A stretch of DNA of 64,000 bases from Nicoliella spurrieriana (GCF_023380205.1 NZ_CP093361.1:124001-188000); one strand, 5' to 3'. Shown: positions 27,668-43,632, counted from the first letter of the stretch. Numbers and translations are program-made. Notes: generated by a model not told the origin, from the sequence alone.

Positions 27668-28087
27668 TTAACCCACTAAAATTTTTTGAGTGTATTTAAT
27701 CACCCGTGCCACACTATCACCTTGTGCTGACTCAGAATCCTTAAATGCACCCTTATCAACGGTGTTTTCATCAACATTAATGCTATCGACCATTTCTTGA
27801 CAAGCATCAGCATAGTCTGAATAAGCACCGACTAATAACTTATGCTTACCAATAACTCTTGCTGGCACCCCTAACACCTTTAATTTACGGAGCGTTTCCT
27901 TATAAAAAGTCGTCCCGTTTTGAAATTTATCCTTGGTTTCAGCTAGGTTAATTTTAGATAAGTCATCCTTATCTAATGCCTTCTTCAACGGTTCGTAATA
28001 TTTAGCTAATTTTTCACCTGTTTTATCAGTTTCGGTAATTAGCTGTGAAACCGTTGGGACATAGTTACTCATTTTTGCACCCTTCAT
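27668..28087 (-). CDS. Uncharacterised 139-residue protein in the NAD salvage operon
   Basis: I do not recognise a family. The protein (MKGAKMSNYVPTVSQLITE...) has no signal peptide or membrane segment, is rich in Lys, Asp and Glu, and looks mostly helical, so it may be a small helical bundle. The start at 28087 follows AAAGGAGATCCTAAT; an inner ATG five codons later has weaker support. It lies 13 bp downstream of nadE and just before a terminator, so it is cotranscribed with NAD synthetase. A role in NAD metabolism is only a guess from position. Confidence 0.75.
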   Translation of the reverse strand: MKGAKMSNYVPTVSQLITETDKTGEKLAKYYEPLKKALDKDDLSKINLAETKDKFQNGTTFYKETLRKLKVLGVPARVIGKHKLLVGAYSDYADACQEMVDSINVDENTVDKGAFKDSESAQGDSVARVIKYTQKILVG

Positions 28088-28100
28088 ATTAGGATCTCCT

Positions 28101-28928
28101 TTATTTCCAGAATGTGGAATAGATATTTACGGGCAACTCCCGTTTATGTTCAGTCTTAATATACCAGTTTTCGATGATTTCTGCAGCCTTGGGGTCAATA
28201 TCTTGCCCCTCAAGATAAGCGTCAATATCAGAATAGCGAACCCCAAGGGCGACTTCATCAGGCAATGCAGGCCGATCATCTTCCAAATCAGCAGTGGGCA
28301 CCTTTTCATACAGGTGCTTAGGAGCATCTAATGCCGCTAGCAACATCTTGCCCTGCCGTTTATCTAACCGCCATAATGGTGTGATATCAGCAGCACCATC
28401 ACCAAACTTAGTATAAAAACCAGTCACGGCTTCCGCAGCATGATCGGTTCCAACAACCGCACCGGAAGTTTCACCGGCAATTGCATATTGAGCAATCATG
28501 CGTTCACGGGCCTTAATGTTCCCCTTGTTAAAATCATCAATTTTAGGTCCAGCCTCCTCTACTGCAGTCACTGCAGCATCAGCCATGGGCTTGATATTAA
28601 CTCGAATCGTCCGGTCAGCCTGCATGTATTTAATTGCTTCCATCGCATCTGCCTCGTCAGCTTGATTACCGTATGGCAACCGAACAGCAATGAATTGATA
28701 TTCATTGTTACCGGTCTCAGCACGCAGTTCACTAACCGCCATTTGTGATAATTTACCAGCTAGCGTTGAGTCCTGACCGCCAGAAATTCCCAAAACCAAT
28801 GTCTTTAAAAATGAATTTTTCTGCATGTAGGCCTTTAAAAATTCAACACTGTTCCTGATTTCCTGTTCTGGATCAATCGTTGGTTTTACCTTTAATGCAT
28901 CAATAATTTTTCTTTGTAATGGTCTCAT
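28101..28928 (-). CDS. nadE: Ammonia-dependent NAD synthetase
   Basis: 275-residue enzyme that amidates nicotinate adenine dinucleotide to NAD. The PP-loop is [17 protein letters not shown] near residue 50, with the family patches [23 protein letters not shown] and [19 protein letters not shown]. There is no N-terminal glutaminase domain, so free ammonia is the donor. The start ATG 28928 lies seven bases after GGAGGG; earlier candidates overlap that site. It follows pncB, which makes the precursor nicotinate mononucleotide. Confidence 0.95.
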   Translation of the reverse strand: MRPLQRKIIDALKVKPTIDPEQEIRNSVEFLKAYMQKNSFLKTLVLGISGGQDSTLAGKLSQMAVSELRAETGNNEYQFIAVRLPYGNQADEADAMEAIKYMQADRTIRVNIKPMADAAVTAVEEAGPKIDDFNKGNIKARERMIAQYAIAGETSGAVVGTDHAAEAVTGFYTKFGDGAADITPLWRLDKRQGKMLLAALDAPKHLYEKVPTADLEDDRPALPDEVALGVRYSDIDAYLEGQDIDPKAAEIIENWYIKTEHKRELPVNIYSTFWK

Positions 28929-28954
28929 TGACATGCCCTCCAAAGTCTAAATGA

Positions 28955-30418
28955 TTAATAATTTAGGTGCTGAACGTAATTATGAACCGATTCAATTAAG
29001 TTCATTTTATTATCCCAACACTTCTTAGATAAGTCGACTGGATAATCCTGTGGATTCATTTGACGCTTATACTCAGGCCATAGTGATGCTAAAGCTTGAT
29101 TGGCATGGGCTTGAATTTCAACTAAGCTAGGCATTTTATAAACTAGCTTTCCGTTTTCAATAATGGTTCTTAGTAGTGGGGTAGCTTCGAAATCAGTTAA
29201 GGTCTTGTTAATATAGGTAAATTGAGGATGGAACATATATAAACTATCTTGGTGCCGTGGATCTTCATCACTCAGTGCAATGTAATCACCCTCAGATTTA
29301 CCATCTGATTGCTTATTAATTCGCCATACCTGTTTCTTACCAGGAGTCGAAACCTTAGCCGCATTGTTAGAAATTTTAATCGTATCACGCATTTGACCAT
29401 CGGATTGTTCAACGGAAACCATTTTATAAACGGCTCCTAATGCTGGTTGATCAAATGCAGTAATTAACTTCGTACCAACTCCCCAAACATCAATCTTAGC
29501 ATCCTGCATCTTTAAACTAGTAATTGTGTTTTCATCTAAATCGTTAGAGGCAATAATTTTAGTATCCGTGAAGCCTGCATCATCCAACATTTCACGAATC
29601 CGTTTTGAAAGATATGCCATATCACCGGAGTCAATTCTAACCCCCGCAAAATGAATTTGATCGCCCATTTGTTTAGCGACCTTAATCGCATTGGGAACCC
29701 CACTCTTGATCGTATCGTAGGTATCAACCAAAAAGACACAATCATGGTGGGTCTGCGCATATGCCATAAATGCATCGTAATCATGACCGAATGTTTCAAC
29801 TAGCGAATGGGCATGCGTTCCACTAACCGGAATCCCAAATGATTTACCAGCCAACACATTGGACGTCGAATTAAAACCACCAATAAATGCAGCTCGCGTC
29901 CCCCAAAGTGCCGCAGCAGTTTCTTGGGCTCGCCTAGTTCCGAATTCCATTAGTTGATCATCACCAGCAGCCTGTCTAATCCGAGAGGCCTTAGTAGCAA
30001 TTAAGGTTTGATAGTTAACAATGTTTAAAATTGCAGTTTCCACTAACTGACATTCTGCTAAACTACCCTCAACCTGCATAATTGGCTCGTTATTAAAAAC
30101 TAAGTCCCCCTCCTGAGCGGATCTAATCGTTCCCTTGAATTTAAAATGGCTTAAAAAATCTAAAAACTCGGGGGTATATTCACCATGCTCAGCTAGGTAC
30201 TTAATATCATCATCTGTGAAATGAAGATTATTAATATAGTCAATTACATGCTCTAAGCCAGCGAAAACAGCGTAACCATTTTCAAACGGCATTGTTCTAA
30301 AAAATACTTCAAAGACAGCCCGGCGGTTCTCCATTTTTTTGGAAAAGTAGGTCTGCATCATATTGATTTCATAGTCATCAGTATGGAGTGTTAAATTCGT
30401 ATAGTCCTTAAGTGACAT
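28955..30418 (-). CDS. pncB: Nicotinate phosphoribosyltransferase
   Basis: 487-residue enzyme that joins nicotinate to PRPP, the entry step of NAD salvage. The N-terminus LTLHTDDYEINMMQTYF and the conserved core EFGTRRAQETAAALWGTRAAFIGGFNSTSN are typical. SGTHAHSLVETFG contains the His that is phosphorylated during ATP-coupled catalysis. It is followed 26 bp later by nadE. Together the two genes indicate reliance on external nicotinate, as usual for lactobacilli. Confidence 0.95.
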   Translation of the reverse strand: MSLKDYTNLTLHTDDYEINMMQTYFSKKMENRRAVFEVFFRTMPFENGYAVFAGLEHVIDYINNLHFTDDDIKYLAEHGEYTPEFLDFLSHFKFKGTIRSAQEGDLVFNNEPIMQVEGSLAECQLVETAILNIVNYQTLIATKASRIRQAAGDDQLMEFGTRRAQETAAALWGTRAAFIGGFNSTSNVLAGKSFGIPVSGTHAHSLVETFGHDYDAFMAYAQTHHDCVFLVDTYDTIKSGVPNAIKVAKQMGDQIHFAGVRIDSGDMAYLSKRIREMLDDAGFTDTKIIASNDLDENTITSLKMQDAKIDVWGVGTKLITAFDQPALGAVYKMVSVEQSDGQMRDTIKISNNAAKVSTPGKKQVWRINKQSDGKSEGDYIALSDEDPRHQDSLYMFHPQFTYINKTLTDFEATPLLRTIIENGKLVYKMPSLVEIQAHANQALASLWPEYKRQMNPQDYPVDLSKKCWDNKMNLIESVHNYVQHLNY

Positions 30419-30500
30419 TTCTATCTACACCTCAAAATAATCTTTGATAAAGTTGATTCATCAATTATAATTAACATTATACATTGAAAGGATGGTTTTC

Positions 30501-31223
30501 TTGAACGATAAGTTAAAAAGAACCACAATTTTAAATATTTCATATATTAATACTAACTTTACCCATTTTCTAAAGATTATTCAAGCTAGAATTAACAATC
30601 GGGAAAATACGTTTATCGCAACCGTTAATCCCGAGATTGCTTATTATGCGCACCAAAATCCAAAATATCAATCGATCATCAACGATGCTGATTTTGTAAC
30701 GCCAGATGGCATCGGGATCATTAAAGCGGCCCAAATCATTCATCAACCCATTCAATCAAGAATTACGGGATTTGACGTTTTTAAGGCCATCTTAGCATGG
30801 GGAAGTCAAAATCATAAATCAGCATACTTTGCGGGTGCTAAACCCAACGTAATTGCTGATTTAAAAGCAGTGCTAAAGGATGAGTATCCTGGTATCAAAA
30901 TCAGTGGCATTCGTGACGGTTATTTTCAGGATAATCAAGTGGTTGCCGATGAGATTAACGCCACTCATCCTGACATGGTCTTTTTAGCCCTTGGTTCACC
31001 TAAACAAGAGGAGTTCATTCATCAATACCGTCATATTAATAACGGGCTATGGATTGGATTAGGGGGCAGCTTTGACGTCCTTTCAGGAAATACCCAACGT
31101 GCTCCGCAGTTTTGGATTAATCACCACTTAGAATGGTTATACCGATTATTAAAGGAGCCCAGTCGCCTTCCCCGAATCATGGTAATTCCTAAGTATTTAA
31201 AATTAGTGCGAAAATCAAAATAA
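30501..31223 (+). CDS. tagA: WecG/TagA/CpsF family glycosyltransferase
   Basis: About 240 residues of a GT26 enzyme. Signatures are FIATVNPEIAYYA, DADFVTPDGIGIIKAA, RITGFDVFKAI, HPDMVFLALGSPKQEEFI and GLGGSFDVLSGNTQRAP. TagA-type enzymes add ManNAc to undecaprenyl-PP-GlcNAc, the committed step of wall teichoic acid linkage. The start is uncertain: ATG 30492 directly touches GAAAGG, so TTG 30501, nine bases on, is preferred. It is divergent from pncB and ends in a terminator. No other tag/tar genes are adjacent. Confidence 0.85.
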   Translation: MNDKLKRTTILNISYINTNFTHFLKIIQARINNRENTFIATVNPEIAYYAHQNPKYQSIINDADFVTPDGIGIIKAAQIIHQPIQSRITGFDVFKAILAWGSQNHKSAYFAGAKPNVIADLKAVLKDEYPGIKISGIRDGYFQDNQVVADEINATHPDMVFLALGSPKQEEFIHQYRHINNGLWIGLGGSFDVLSGNTQRAPQFWINHHLEWLYRLLKEPSRLPRIMVIPKYLKLVRKSK

Positions 31224-31263
31224 AGTCGTTGTTGAATTGAAATCAACAACGACTTTATTTTTC
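31221..31263. terminator. Bidirectional terminator between tagA and the GntR gene
   Basis: AATAAAGTCGTTGTTGA and TCAACAACGACTTTATT are nearly exact complements around ATTGAAA, with T-runs on both strands. It overlaps the last codons of the GntR gene. Confidence 0.9.
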
Positions 31264-31956
31264 GAGATAAAATTCAAAGCGACTACCAACGTATTGGGTC
31301 CGAACATATTCGAACGGCTGCCCGTTTTGTAAGTAGGTTAATTGCCGCAATCTTAAAATGGAGTCACCTTTTTTTATATCTAAATAATTCGCAATCCGTT
31401 CAGATGCTAGCATTGCGGAGACCGTTTGGTGAGCCTTTCTAGGAAAGAGTTCCTTCTTTTCTTCTAAGGCACGATAAAGCGAGCTAGTAACGTCCGACTT
31501 ACTTAATCCATCAACCACGGCTTCTGGAACGGTAGCGACCTCAAAGCAAATTGGAATGCCATCGCCGTATCGAATGCGTTCCATTCTAAGGACACGCTCA
31601 TTTTGACCAATTTTTAAGCGTTCCATTTCACTTAACGATGGTGCCATTACATGGTATGAAATCGTTTTACTGGATGGCCTTTTCCCCTGTGATTCCATAA
31701 TATCAGTAAAACTAGTAACCCCAGACATTTTTTCTTGCACCTTGGAATTAGCCACGAAGGTGCCGGAGCCAACCCGTTGCTCTAAGATCCCTTCATCTAC
31801 CAAAGTTTGGACCGCTTGGCGAAGTGTCATCCGACTAACGTTAAAAAAACCAGCTAATTCACGCTCGGAAGGAATCCGATCACCAATTAACCATTCTTTA
31901 TCTTCAATTTTACGTTTAATGACATTATGAATTTGAATATAAATTGGTGAACTCAA
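31255..31956 (-). CDS. GntR-family (HutC type) transcriptional regulator with UTRA domain
   Basis: 233-residue regulator. The winged helix-turn-helix occupies the first ~70 residues (IGDRIPSERELAGFFNVSRMTLRQAVQTLVDEGILEQRVGSGTFV). A UTRA ligand-binding domain fills the rest (NERVLRMERIRYGDGIPICFEVATVP, and ending QPFEYVRTQYVGSRFEFYLEK). Such proteins often sense sugar phosphates or GlcNAc-6-phosphate (NagR/YvoA). No transport or catabolic operon adjoins it, so the target is unknown. The start codon is TTG after GGAGGGGATCAATAAG. Confidence 0.88.
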   Translation of the reverse strand: MSSPIYIQIHNVIKRKIEDKEWLIGDRIPSERELAGFFNVSRMTLRQAVQTLVDEGILEQRVGSGTFVANSKVQEKMSGVTSFTDIMESQGKRPSSKTISYHVMAPSLSEMERLKIGQNERVLRMERIRYGDGIPICFEVATVPEAVVDGLSKSDVTSSLYRALEEKKELFPRKAHQTVSAMLASERIANYLDIKKGDSILRLRQLTYLQNGQPFEYVRTQYVGSRFEFYLEK

Positions 31957-32028
31957 CTTATTGATCCCCTCCGCGTATTAATACCTTAATTATAGAACAA
32001 TTAAATCATAAAGTATCCATTGAAATTA

Positions 32029-32062
32029 AAAAAGCTGATTAACATATTAGTTAATCAGCTTG
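32029..32062 (-). terminator. Terminator of the rRNA-tRNA operon
   Basis: AAGCTGATTAAC and GTTAATCAGCTT pair exactly around a 6-nt loop and are followed by TTTTTT on the minus strand. It lies four bases after the last tRNA gene. Confidence 0.9.
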
Positions 32063-32065
32063 GGA

Positions 32066-32137
32066 TTGGGCTAGCTGGGTTCGAACCAGCGCATCACGGG
32101 ATCAAAACCCGTTGCCTTACCACTTGGCTATAGCCCA
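32066..32137 (-). tRNA. tRNA-Gln (anticodon TTG)
   Basis: The acceptor stem TGGGCTA/TAGCCCA, discriminator A, anticodon stem ACGGG/CCCGT with loop TTTTGAT, and T-arm CTGGTTCGAACCCAG are complete. It is the last gene of the rrn transcript; CCA is not encoded. Confidence 0.95.
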
Positions 32138-32143
32138 ATAATA

Positions 32144-32226
32144 TGGAGGGGAGTGGATTCGAACCACCGAACCCGAAGGAGCGGATTTACAGTCCGCCGC
32201 GTTTAGCCAGACTTCGCTACCCCTCC
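32144..32226 (-). tRNA. tRNA-Tyr (anticodon GTA)
   Basis: The acceptor stem GGAGGGG/CCCCTCC, a long variable arm (type II), and the anticodon loop CTGTAAA between GCGGA and TCCGC identify tyrosine. It lies six bases upstream of tRNA-Gln. Confidence 0.95.
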
Positions 32227-32338
32227 GTAATGTAGAAGTATCGTCTTAAACGACAATTAATATAATACCTAAATACAGCTCAATAGTCAATAGTAAAATT
32301 CAATTTTTTGAATTATTGTTGATTAATCAACTGTATTA

Positions 32339-32411
32339 TGCCGGCTGCAGGACTTGAACCTGTGACCCTCGGTTTACGATACCGATGCTCTACCAACTGA
32401 GCTAAGCCGGC
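32339..32411 (-). tRNA. tRNA-Thr (anticodon CGT)
   Basis: The acceptor stem GCCGGCT/AGCCGGC, the anticodon stem TCGGT/ACCGA with loop ATCGTAA (CGT), and T-arm CAGGTTCAAGTCCTG are complete. A gap of about 110 AT-rich bases separates it from tRNA-Tyr, and I see nothing coding in it. Confidence 0.95.
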
Positions 32412-32472
32412 ATGTGATAATAACAGAAAAGTGCTAACAAAATCGTTAGCACTCTATCAAACTGTGGCATAA

Positions 32473-32545
32473 CTCCGGCAGGCGGGCTCGAACCGTCGAC
32501 AACCTGATTAACAGTCAGGTGCTCTACCAACTGAGCTATGCCGGA
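32473..32545 (-). tRNA. tRNA-Asn (anticodon GTT)
   Basis: The acceptor stem TCCGGCA/TGCCGGA, discriminator G, and anticodon loop CTGTTAA between CTGA and TCAG identify asparagine. It begins right after the 5S gene in the direction of transcription. Confidence 0.95.
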
Positions 32546-32551
32546 ATAATT

Positions 32552-32668
32552 GCGTGGCAACGTCCTATCCTCGCAGGGGGCGATCCCCCAACTACTTTTG
32601 GCGTGCGAAAGCTTAACTACTGTGTTCGGCATGGGAACAGGTGTATCCTTTCGGCCATCATCACCACA
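32552..32668 (-). rRNA. rrf: 5S ribosomal RNA
   Basis: A 117-base region beginning TGTGGTGATGATGGC and ending GACGTTGCCACGC on the minus strand, with the conserved ATGCCGAACACAGTAGTTAAGC segment (shown here in parts). It follows 23S by about 75 bp. Ends are estimated by comparison from memory. Confidence 0.93.
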
Positions 32669-32699
32669 CAAGTTTAATTGTGAAGAACTTCGTTCTCTC

Positions 32700-32718
32700 A
32701 AAACTAGATAATATTTTA
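32700..32718 (-). repeat. 3' strand of the 23S rRNA processing stem
   Basis: Plus-strand aaaactagataatatttta here is the exact reverse complement of 35779-35797, on the other side of 23S. In the transcript the two form a 19-bp stem that brackets the precursor, the expected substrate of RNase III or Mini-III. Confidence 0.8.
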
Positions 32719-32743
32719 TTCTTCCGTGAGAACAACCTTACTT

Positions 32744-37448
<4,705 letters not shown>

Positions 37449-37624
37449 TTATGATGAAAAGCTTAACGTTAGCTCTTCTTAGTTTTGTTACTTTAAAGCG
37501 AATTGACTTCGCATAAGTTTTTGTACCTCATATTAAATATGAAGTTCCTTACACATTTTTGTCATAATTTTGTTCAGTTTTCAAAGATCTACTTTAACGT
37601 GTCGCTCTTAACGACAACTATTTA
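37449..37624 (-). other. 16S rRNA leader
   Basis: Transcribed, non-coding leader between the rrn promoter and 16S. Bases about 37547-37582 can pair (with G-U pairs) to 35824-35857 beyond the 3' end of 16S, forming the 16S processing stem. I see no ORF here. Confidence 0.7.
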
Positions 37625-37653
37625 ATAATATCAAATTGCCAACTGAATGTCAA
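37625..37653 (-). promoter_or_regulatory. rRNA operon promoter
   Basis: On the minus strand a consensus TTGACA (37653-37648) and TATTAT (37630-37625) are separated by exactly 17 bp. It lies about 180 bp upstream of mature 16S. I saw only one such promoter in the gap to lysS; the ~115 bases between it and the lysS terminator hold nothing else I can recognise. Confidence 0.85.
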
Positions 37654-37767
37654 CAACTTTTTAAAATTAATTGTTAACTAACTTAAATCCAGCAGCCAAT
37701 TGGTTGCTATCAATTTGTTAGCATTAACTACTATACAAGTCTTAACTATAAAAGTCAACACATAAAA

Positions 37768-37806
37768 CAAAAAAAGATGAGATTTTTTCAATCTCATCTT
37801 TTTTAA
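37768..37806 (-). terminator. Terminator of lysS
   Basis: AAAAAAGATGAGATT and AATCTCATCTTTTTT pair exactly around a T-rich loop, just after the lysS stop on the minus strand. Confidence 0.9.
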
Positions 37807-37810
37807 AGAA

Positions 37811-39343
<1,533 letters not shown>

Positions 39344-39388
39344 TTAGAACGGGTAAATTTCCCACTCATAACCTATCTAATCAATAGT

Positions 39389-39394
39389 ATTATA
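39389..39394 (-). promoter_or_regulatory. Extended -10 element of lysS
   Basis: TGATATAAT on the minus strand, between dusB and lysS. The -35 region has no clear hexamer. Confidence 0.45.
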
Positions 39395-39429
39395 TCATTT
39401 TTTAAAATTGCTTGCGATTGTAAACCAAA

Positions 39430-40434
39430 TTAAGCCATTCTAGTTACCCGCCGTGCTTGTTTTTCAACAAATCGATCAAAAATAGCATTCATTTCAGCTT
39501 CGGTATTAGCATTGTTCAAGGCAGCGCGGGCACGGGCTGAGTGTGAAATTCCCTTTAGGTAATATGCAGCTTGCCCACGGAATTCACGTGGTGCCACATT
39601 ATCACCCTTTAGCTCAACTAACCGGTGTAAGTGTTCCTTTGCAGTTTGGATTTTTTCTTCAACGGTCGGTTCAGGTAATAATTCACCAGTATCCAAATAG
39701 TGGGTCGTTTGTTTTAAGATCCATGGATTCCCTTCAACTGCTCTCCCCATCATTACAGCATCTGCACCCACTTCTTCAAGCATTTGCTTAGCTTCTTGCG
39801 GAGTTCTAACATCACCATTGCCCATAAATGGAATCGAGATGTGGTTTGCTACTTCGTGTAACACATCCCAATCAGAATGCCCTTGATACATTTGCGCACG
39901 GGTCCGACCGTGCATAGCAAGTGCAGAGATCCCAGCTTCTTGAGCAGCAAGTGCATTTTCAACCGCATAGATGTGATCACGATCCCAACCAGTCCGCATC
40001 TTAAGGGTAACTGGCTTATCGACCGCACTAGTAACTGCTTTCGCCATTTCATAAATTTTATCTGGATCCAAGAGCCACTTAGAACCAGCATCGGTTCTAA
40101 CCACCTTATTGACGGGACAACCCATATTAATATCGATAATATCAGCGTCAGTTTGTTGATCGATAAATTCAGCAGCTTGAACTAACGTTTCCTTACTACC
40201 ACCAAAAATTTGAATACTCATTGGGTGTTCCATTGGGTCGACACCAATCATGGTCATCGTCTTTTTGTTCCGATACATTAATCCACGATCAGAAATCATT
40301 TCACAAACTACTAATCCAGCCCCGAATTTTTTACAAATAATTCTGAATGCCGAATTAGTAACTCCTGCCATTGGAGCGACTACGACCCGGTTAGGAATCT
40401 CAATGTTACCAATTTTCCAACTATCATTTTTCAT
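39430..40434 (-). CDS. dusB: tRNA-dihydrouridine synthase, DusB type
   Basis: 334-residue flavoenzyme that reduces specific uridines in tRNA to dihydrouridine. FMN-binding and catalytic patches are VVAPMAGVTNSAFR, DINMGCPVNKVVR (catalytic Cys), KMRTGWDRDH, MHGRTRAQMYQG and GNGDVRTPQEA. It follows hslO by 12 bp and precedes lysS, the order seen across lactobacilli and Bacillus. Confidence 0.95.
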   Translation of the reverse strand: MKNDSWKIGNIEIPNRVVVAPMAGVTNSAFRIICKKFGAGLVVCEMISDRGLMYRNKKTMTMIGVDPMEHPMSIQIFGGSKETLVQAAEFIDQQTDADIIDINMGCPVNKVVRTDAGSKWLLDPDKIYEMAKAVTSAVDKPVTLKMRTGWDRDHIYAVENALAAQEAGISALAMHGRTRAQMYQGHSDWDVLHEVANHISIPFMGNGDVRTPQEAKQMLEEVGADAVMMGRAVEGNPWILKQTTHYLDTGELLPEPTVEEKIQTAKEHLHRLVELKGDNVAPREFRGQAAYYLKGISHSARARAALNNANTEAEMNAIFDRFVEKQARRVTRMA

Positions 40435-40446
40435 AAAAAGTTCTCC

Positions 40447-41379
40447 TTATTTTTTTGCTTCATTATCATCTTTTTGTGCATCTAATTCCACCCGTTTTTC
40501 ACTAACGGCTAAAATTGATTTTAATTCTTCTTCATCATAATTATAACGGGCTCCACAAAAATGGCAAATTAATTCCGCACCATGGTCTTCAGCAATGATT
40601 GCCCGCAGTTCGTCCGGACTGACCCGTGATAATGACTTTGCAAACCGCTTTTTAGAGCAGTTGCAGGTAAATTCAACCGGTGTATCAGTTAGGTATTCCA
40701 AATTATCTTCACCAAAAATTAAATTTAAAATATCATTAGGTGATTGTTGAGATAACAATAGTTCAGAAACCATTGGAATCTGCTTAAGCCGTTTTTCAAG
40801 CCGATCAATTGCAGCATCATCTGCATCTGGAAGGGTTTGAATTAAATATCCACCGGCCACCTTAATTGAATTATCGTCATTGACGAAGACGGATACCCCA
40901 ACTGCAGATGGAATTTGCTCCGATTGCGCAAGGTAGTAAGTGAAATCATCACCAATTTCACCAGATGCAAGGGGCACACTACTAGAATAAGGTTCGTCGC
41001 CACCCATACTCTTCATTACCTGCATAAAGCCGTTGACCCCCACTGCTTTTCCAACGTCAATTTTATGAACCCGATTAAGTGGTAGATGGACATGCGGATG
41101 CTGAACGTAGCCCTTGACATGCCCATTTGCATCGGCATCGACCATAATCGTCCCCACGGGGCCGCCACCGTTAATTTGAATCGTCATTGTTTCTTGACCC
41201 TTCAAAACGGAAGCAGATAATAACAAGCCCCCCACTAACGTTCGCCCTAGCGCAGCAGATGATGCGCTCCAGGTTGCTTGCCGTTTTTGTGCCTCGGCCA
41301 CTACCCCCGTAGCGTCAATGGCATAGGCCCTAAACATTCCATCCTTAGTAATGCTTTTGACTAAATGATCATTTTGCAT
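40447..41379 (-). CDS. hslO: Redox-regulated chaperone Hsp33
   Basis: 310-residue holdase chaperone that is activated by oxidative unfolding. The C-terminal zinc centre has the CxC (FTCNCSKKRF) and CxxC (ICHFCGARY) pairs, and the N-terminal domain starts HLVKSITKDGMFRAYAIDATG. An acidic/basic tail (SEKRVELDAQKDDNEAKK) extends beyond the usual end. It follows ftsH after a terminator and probably forms an operon with dusB and lysS. Confidence 0.95.
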   Translation of the reverse strand: MQNDHLVKSITKDGMFRAYAIDATGVVAEAQKRQATWSASSAALGRTLVGGLLLSASVLKGQETMTIQINGGGPVGTIMVDADANGHVKGYVQHPHVHLPLNRVHKIDVGKAVGVNGFMQVMKSMGGDEPYSSSVPLASGEIGDDFTYYLAQSEQIPSAVGVSVFVNDDNSIKVAGGYLIQTLPDADDAAIDRLEKRLKQIPMVSELLLSQQSPNDILNLIFGEDNLEYLTDTPVEFTCNCSKKRFAKSLSRVSPDELRAIIAEDHGAELICHFCGARYNYDEEELKSILAVSEKRVELDAQKDDNEAKK

Positions 41380-41429
41380 ATTAAAAATCGTCCTTTCATT
41401 TTAAATCTATTATATATAAAAATATATAT

Positions 41430-41465
41430 AAAAAACGTGAGTGTAAACCATAACCCACGTTTTTT
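41430..41465 (-). terminator. Terminator of ftsH
   Basis: AAAAAACGTGGGT pairs with ACTCACGTTTTTT (minus strand) around an 8-10-nt loop, followed by T-rich sequence. Confidence 0.8.
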
Positions 41466-41474
41466 AATTTCATA

Positions 41475-43532
41475 TTAAGCTTTATCGTTATCGTCATGAT
41501 CAGCATCATGATTAGAATCATCTTGTTGCTTTGCTTGTTGATCAGCTTCTGATTCAAACTGTTGATCACGAGCCCGTTCTTGCTTATCCTTTTCTTCCTT
41601 CGTTTGTTCGAAGGTAGCAGCTTCACTAGGGTACTCGCTATCCTCTGTTGGCATCTTACCAGTCTTATAAAGGCTGATAATTTGCTTTTCATCAAGGGTT
41701 TCGTACTTCAACAATGCGTCAGCAATGACCTTATGTTGTTCACGGTGTTCCTCAATGATCTTTCTAGCGGTTGCATGCCCCTCGTTAATAATGCGCCGTA
41801 CTTCTGAATCGATTAAAGCAGCGGTTGCATCAGAATAACGTGGCTGAGCGTAAGGCTCTTGGGTCGGACTTTCGAGTTGAACCGTTCCCAGTTTATCACT
41901 CATTCCGTACTGTGTAACCATTGCCCGGGCGATGTTAGTTGCTTGTTCAAAATCATTTGAAGCTCCAGATGACTCGGAGTTAAAGATAATTTCTTCAGCA
42001 GTCCGACCACCCATTAATCCAGCAATTTGTTCCATTGCATTTTTCTTAGATAGTAACTGTTGGTCTTCCTTCGGTAACATAATTGCATATCCACCAGCAC
42101 GGCCCCGTGGAACGATGGTTACCTTATGAACGACCCGTGCATCATTTAATACTAACCCAACAATTGTATGCCCGGCTTCGTGATTAGCGACCGTTCGTTG
42201 TTCTTGTTGGTTAACAACGTGGTTCTTCTTAGCAGGACCGGCAATTACCCGGTCTTCTGCTTCGTCTAATTCAGCGGGCCCGATTAACTTCTTATCACGT
42301 CGAGCAGCTAGTAAAGCAGCTTCGTTTAATAAGTTAGCCAAATCGGCCCCCACAAACCCAGGGGTTTGTTGAGCAATTGCATGTAAATCAACGTTATCGG
42401 CCAATGGTTTGCCCTTGGCGTGCACCTTAAGGATGGCTTCACGGCCCTTAATATCTGGACGACCCACTAATACCTTCCGGTCAAATCGACCCGGTCTAGT
42501 CAAAGCGTTATCCAAGACATCAGCACGGTTAGTCGCTGCGATCACAATTACCCCTTCATTACCACTGAACCCATCCATTTCAACTAGCAATTGGTTAAGG
42601 GTTTGTTCACGTTCATCATGACCACCACCGGTGCCTGACCCCCGCTTTCGACCAACGGCATCAATTTCATCAATAAAGATGATGGCAGGAGCAGCTTTCT
42701 TAGCCTGTTCAAACAGGTCACGAACCCGGCTGGCTCCGACCCCTACGAACATTTCTACGAAGTCAGAACCAGAAATTGAGAAGAATGGTACGTTTGCCTC
42801 ACCGGCAACCGCCTTCGCTAATAACGTTTTTCCAGTTCCTGGAGGCCCTTCCAAAAGGACCCCATGTGGAATCGTAGCGCCAAGCGATGAATACTTCTTT
42901 GGGTTCTTTAAGAATTCAACCACTTCAACTAATTCTTGTTTTTCTTCATCTTCACCAGCAACGTCTGAAAAACGAACTTTGTTTTCCTTACTATCAGTTG
43001 GTTTAGCCTTACTCTTGCTAAACTTCATGATGCCGCCACCACCACCACGACCGGCTTGGTTCATCATCGTGTAGAAGAAAAATACCAACAGGATCATTGG
43101 TAGGATGTATACAATTATATTTAACCAAATACTATTTGATTCGGCAGGCTTCACGCTCATTTTAGTATCAGAGCGATTAGCTGCCTTATTAACTTCTGAA
43201 ACAGAAGCATTATTCTTTAAAATCGTAGTTGAAAAATTAGTTACCTTGGTACTCTTGGGCGCCCCTAGAGTAAAGGTGCTCTTGTTAGAATTACTTGCGG
43301 ATTGAGCGGTGCGATATTCACCAGTAATCTTATAAACACCACCAGAAGGCTGTACAGAGAAATTCTTAACTTTTTCCGATTTTAATGAACTTATGAATTG
43401 ACTCGATTGGATTTGTTGAGTCTGACCGCTATTGCCATTACCACTGACGAAGTAGAGAACCCCGATCAATAACATGGCAATAACAATATAGAACAGACTA
43501 CTTCGGAATAGTCCGTTTTTATTGTTTTTCAT
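41475..43532 (-). CDS. ftsH: ATP-dependent zinc metalloprotease FtsH
   Basis: 685-residue membrane AAA+ protease for quality control of membrane proteins. There are two transmembrane helices (residues ~8-26 and ~130-150) around an extracytoplasmic domain. The AAA module has Walker [14 protein letters not shown], Walker [12 protein letters not shown] and the [22 protein letters not shown]. The peptidase motif is [12 protein letters not shown]. The last ~60 residues are a Gln/Asp/Lys-rich low-complexity tail ([17 protein letters not shown]). It follows hpt by about 100 bp. Confidence 0.97.
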   Translation of the reverse strand: MKNNKNGLFRSSLFYIVIAMLLIGVLYFVSGNGNSGQTQQIQSSQFISSLKSEKVKNFSVQPSGGVYKITGEYRTAQSASNSNKSTFTLGAPKSTKVTNFSTTILKNNASVSEVNKAANRSDTKMSVKPAESNSIWLNIIVYILPMILLVFFFYTMMNQAGRGGGGGIMKFSKSKAKPTDSKENKVRFSDVAGEDEEKQELVEVVEFLKNPKKYSSLGATIPHGVLLEGPPGTGKTLLAKAVAGEANVPFFSISGSDFVEMFVGVGASRVRDLFEQAKKAAPAIIFIDEIDAVGRKRGSGTGGGHDEREQTLNQLLVEMDGFSGNEGVIVIAATNRADVLDNALTRPGRFDRKVLVGRPDIKGREAILKVHAKGKPLADNVDLHAIAQQTPGFVGADLANLLNEAALLAARRDKKLIGPAELDEAEDRVIAGPAKKNHVVNQQEQRTVANHEAGHTIVGLVLNDARVVHKVTIVPRGRAGGYAIMLPKEDQQLLSKKNAMEQIAGLMGGRTAEEIIFNSESSGASNDFEQATNIARAMVTQYGMSDKLGTVQLESPTQEPYAQPRYSDATAALIDSEVRRIINEGHATARKIIEEHREQHKVIADALLKYETLDEKQIISLYKTGKMPTEDSEYPSEAATFEQTKEEKDKQERARDQQFESEADQQAKQQDDSNHDADHDDNDKA

Positions 43533-43632
43533 TAAATGCCTCCTAATTTGCTGATCACGATTATGGGTTAAAACAACATAATCGTAAACTTATTTTACAA
43601 AAAATAATAATACCATGATTTTTTAAAATCAA

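Noticed and set aside
37449-37810. Possible hidden gene or second rRNA promoter in the gap between 16S and lysS
   Set aside because: Apart from the rRNA leader, one consensus promoter and the lysS terminator I found no ORF with a ribosome binding site and no second promoter.
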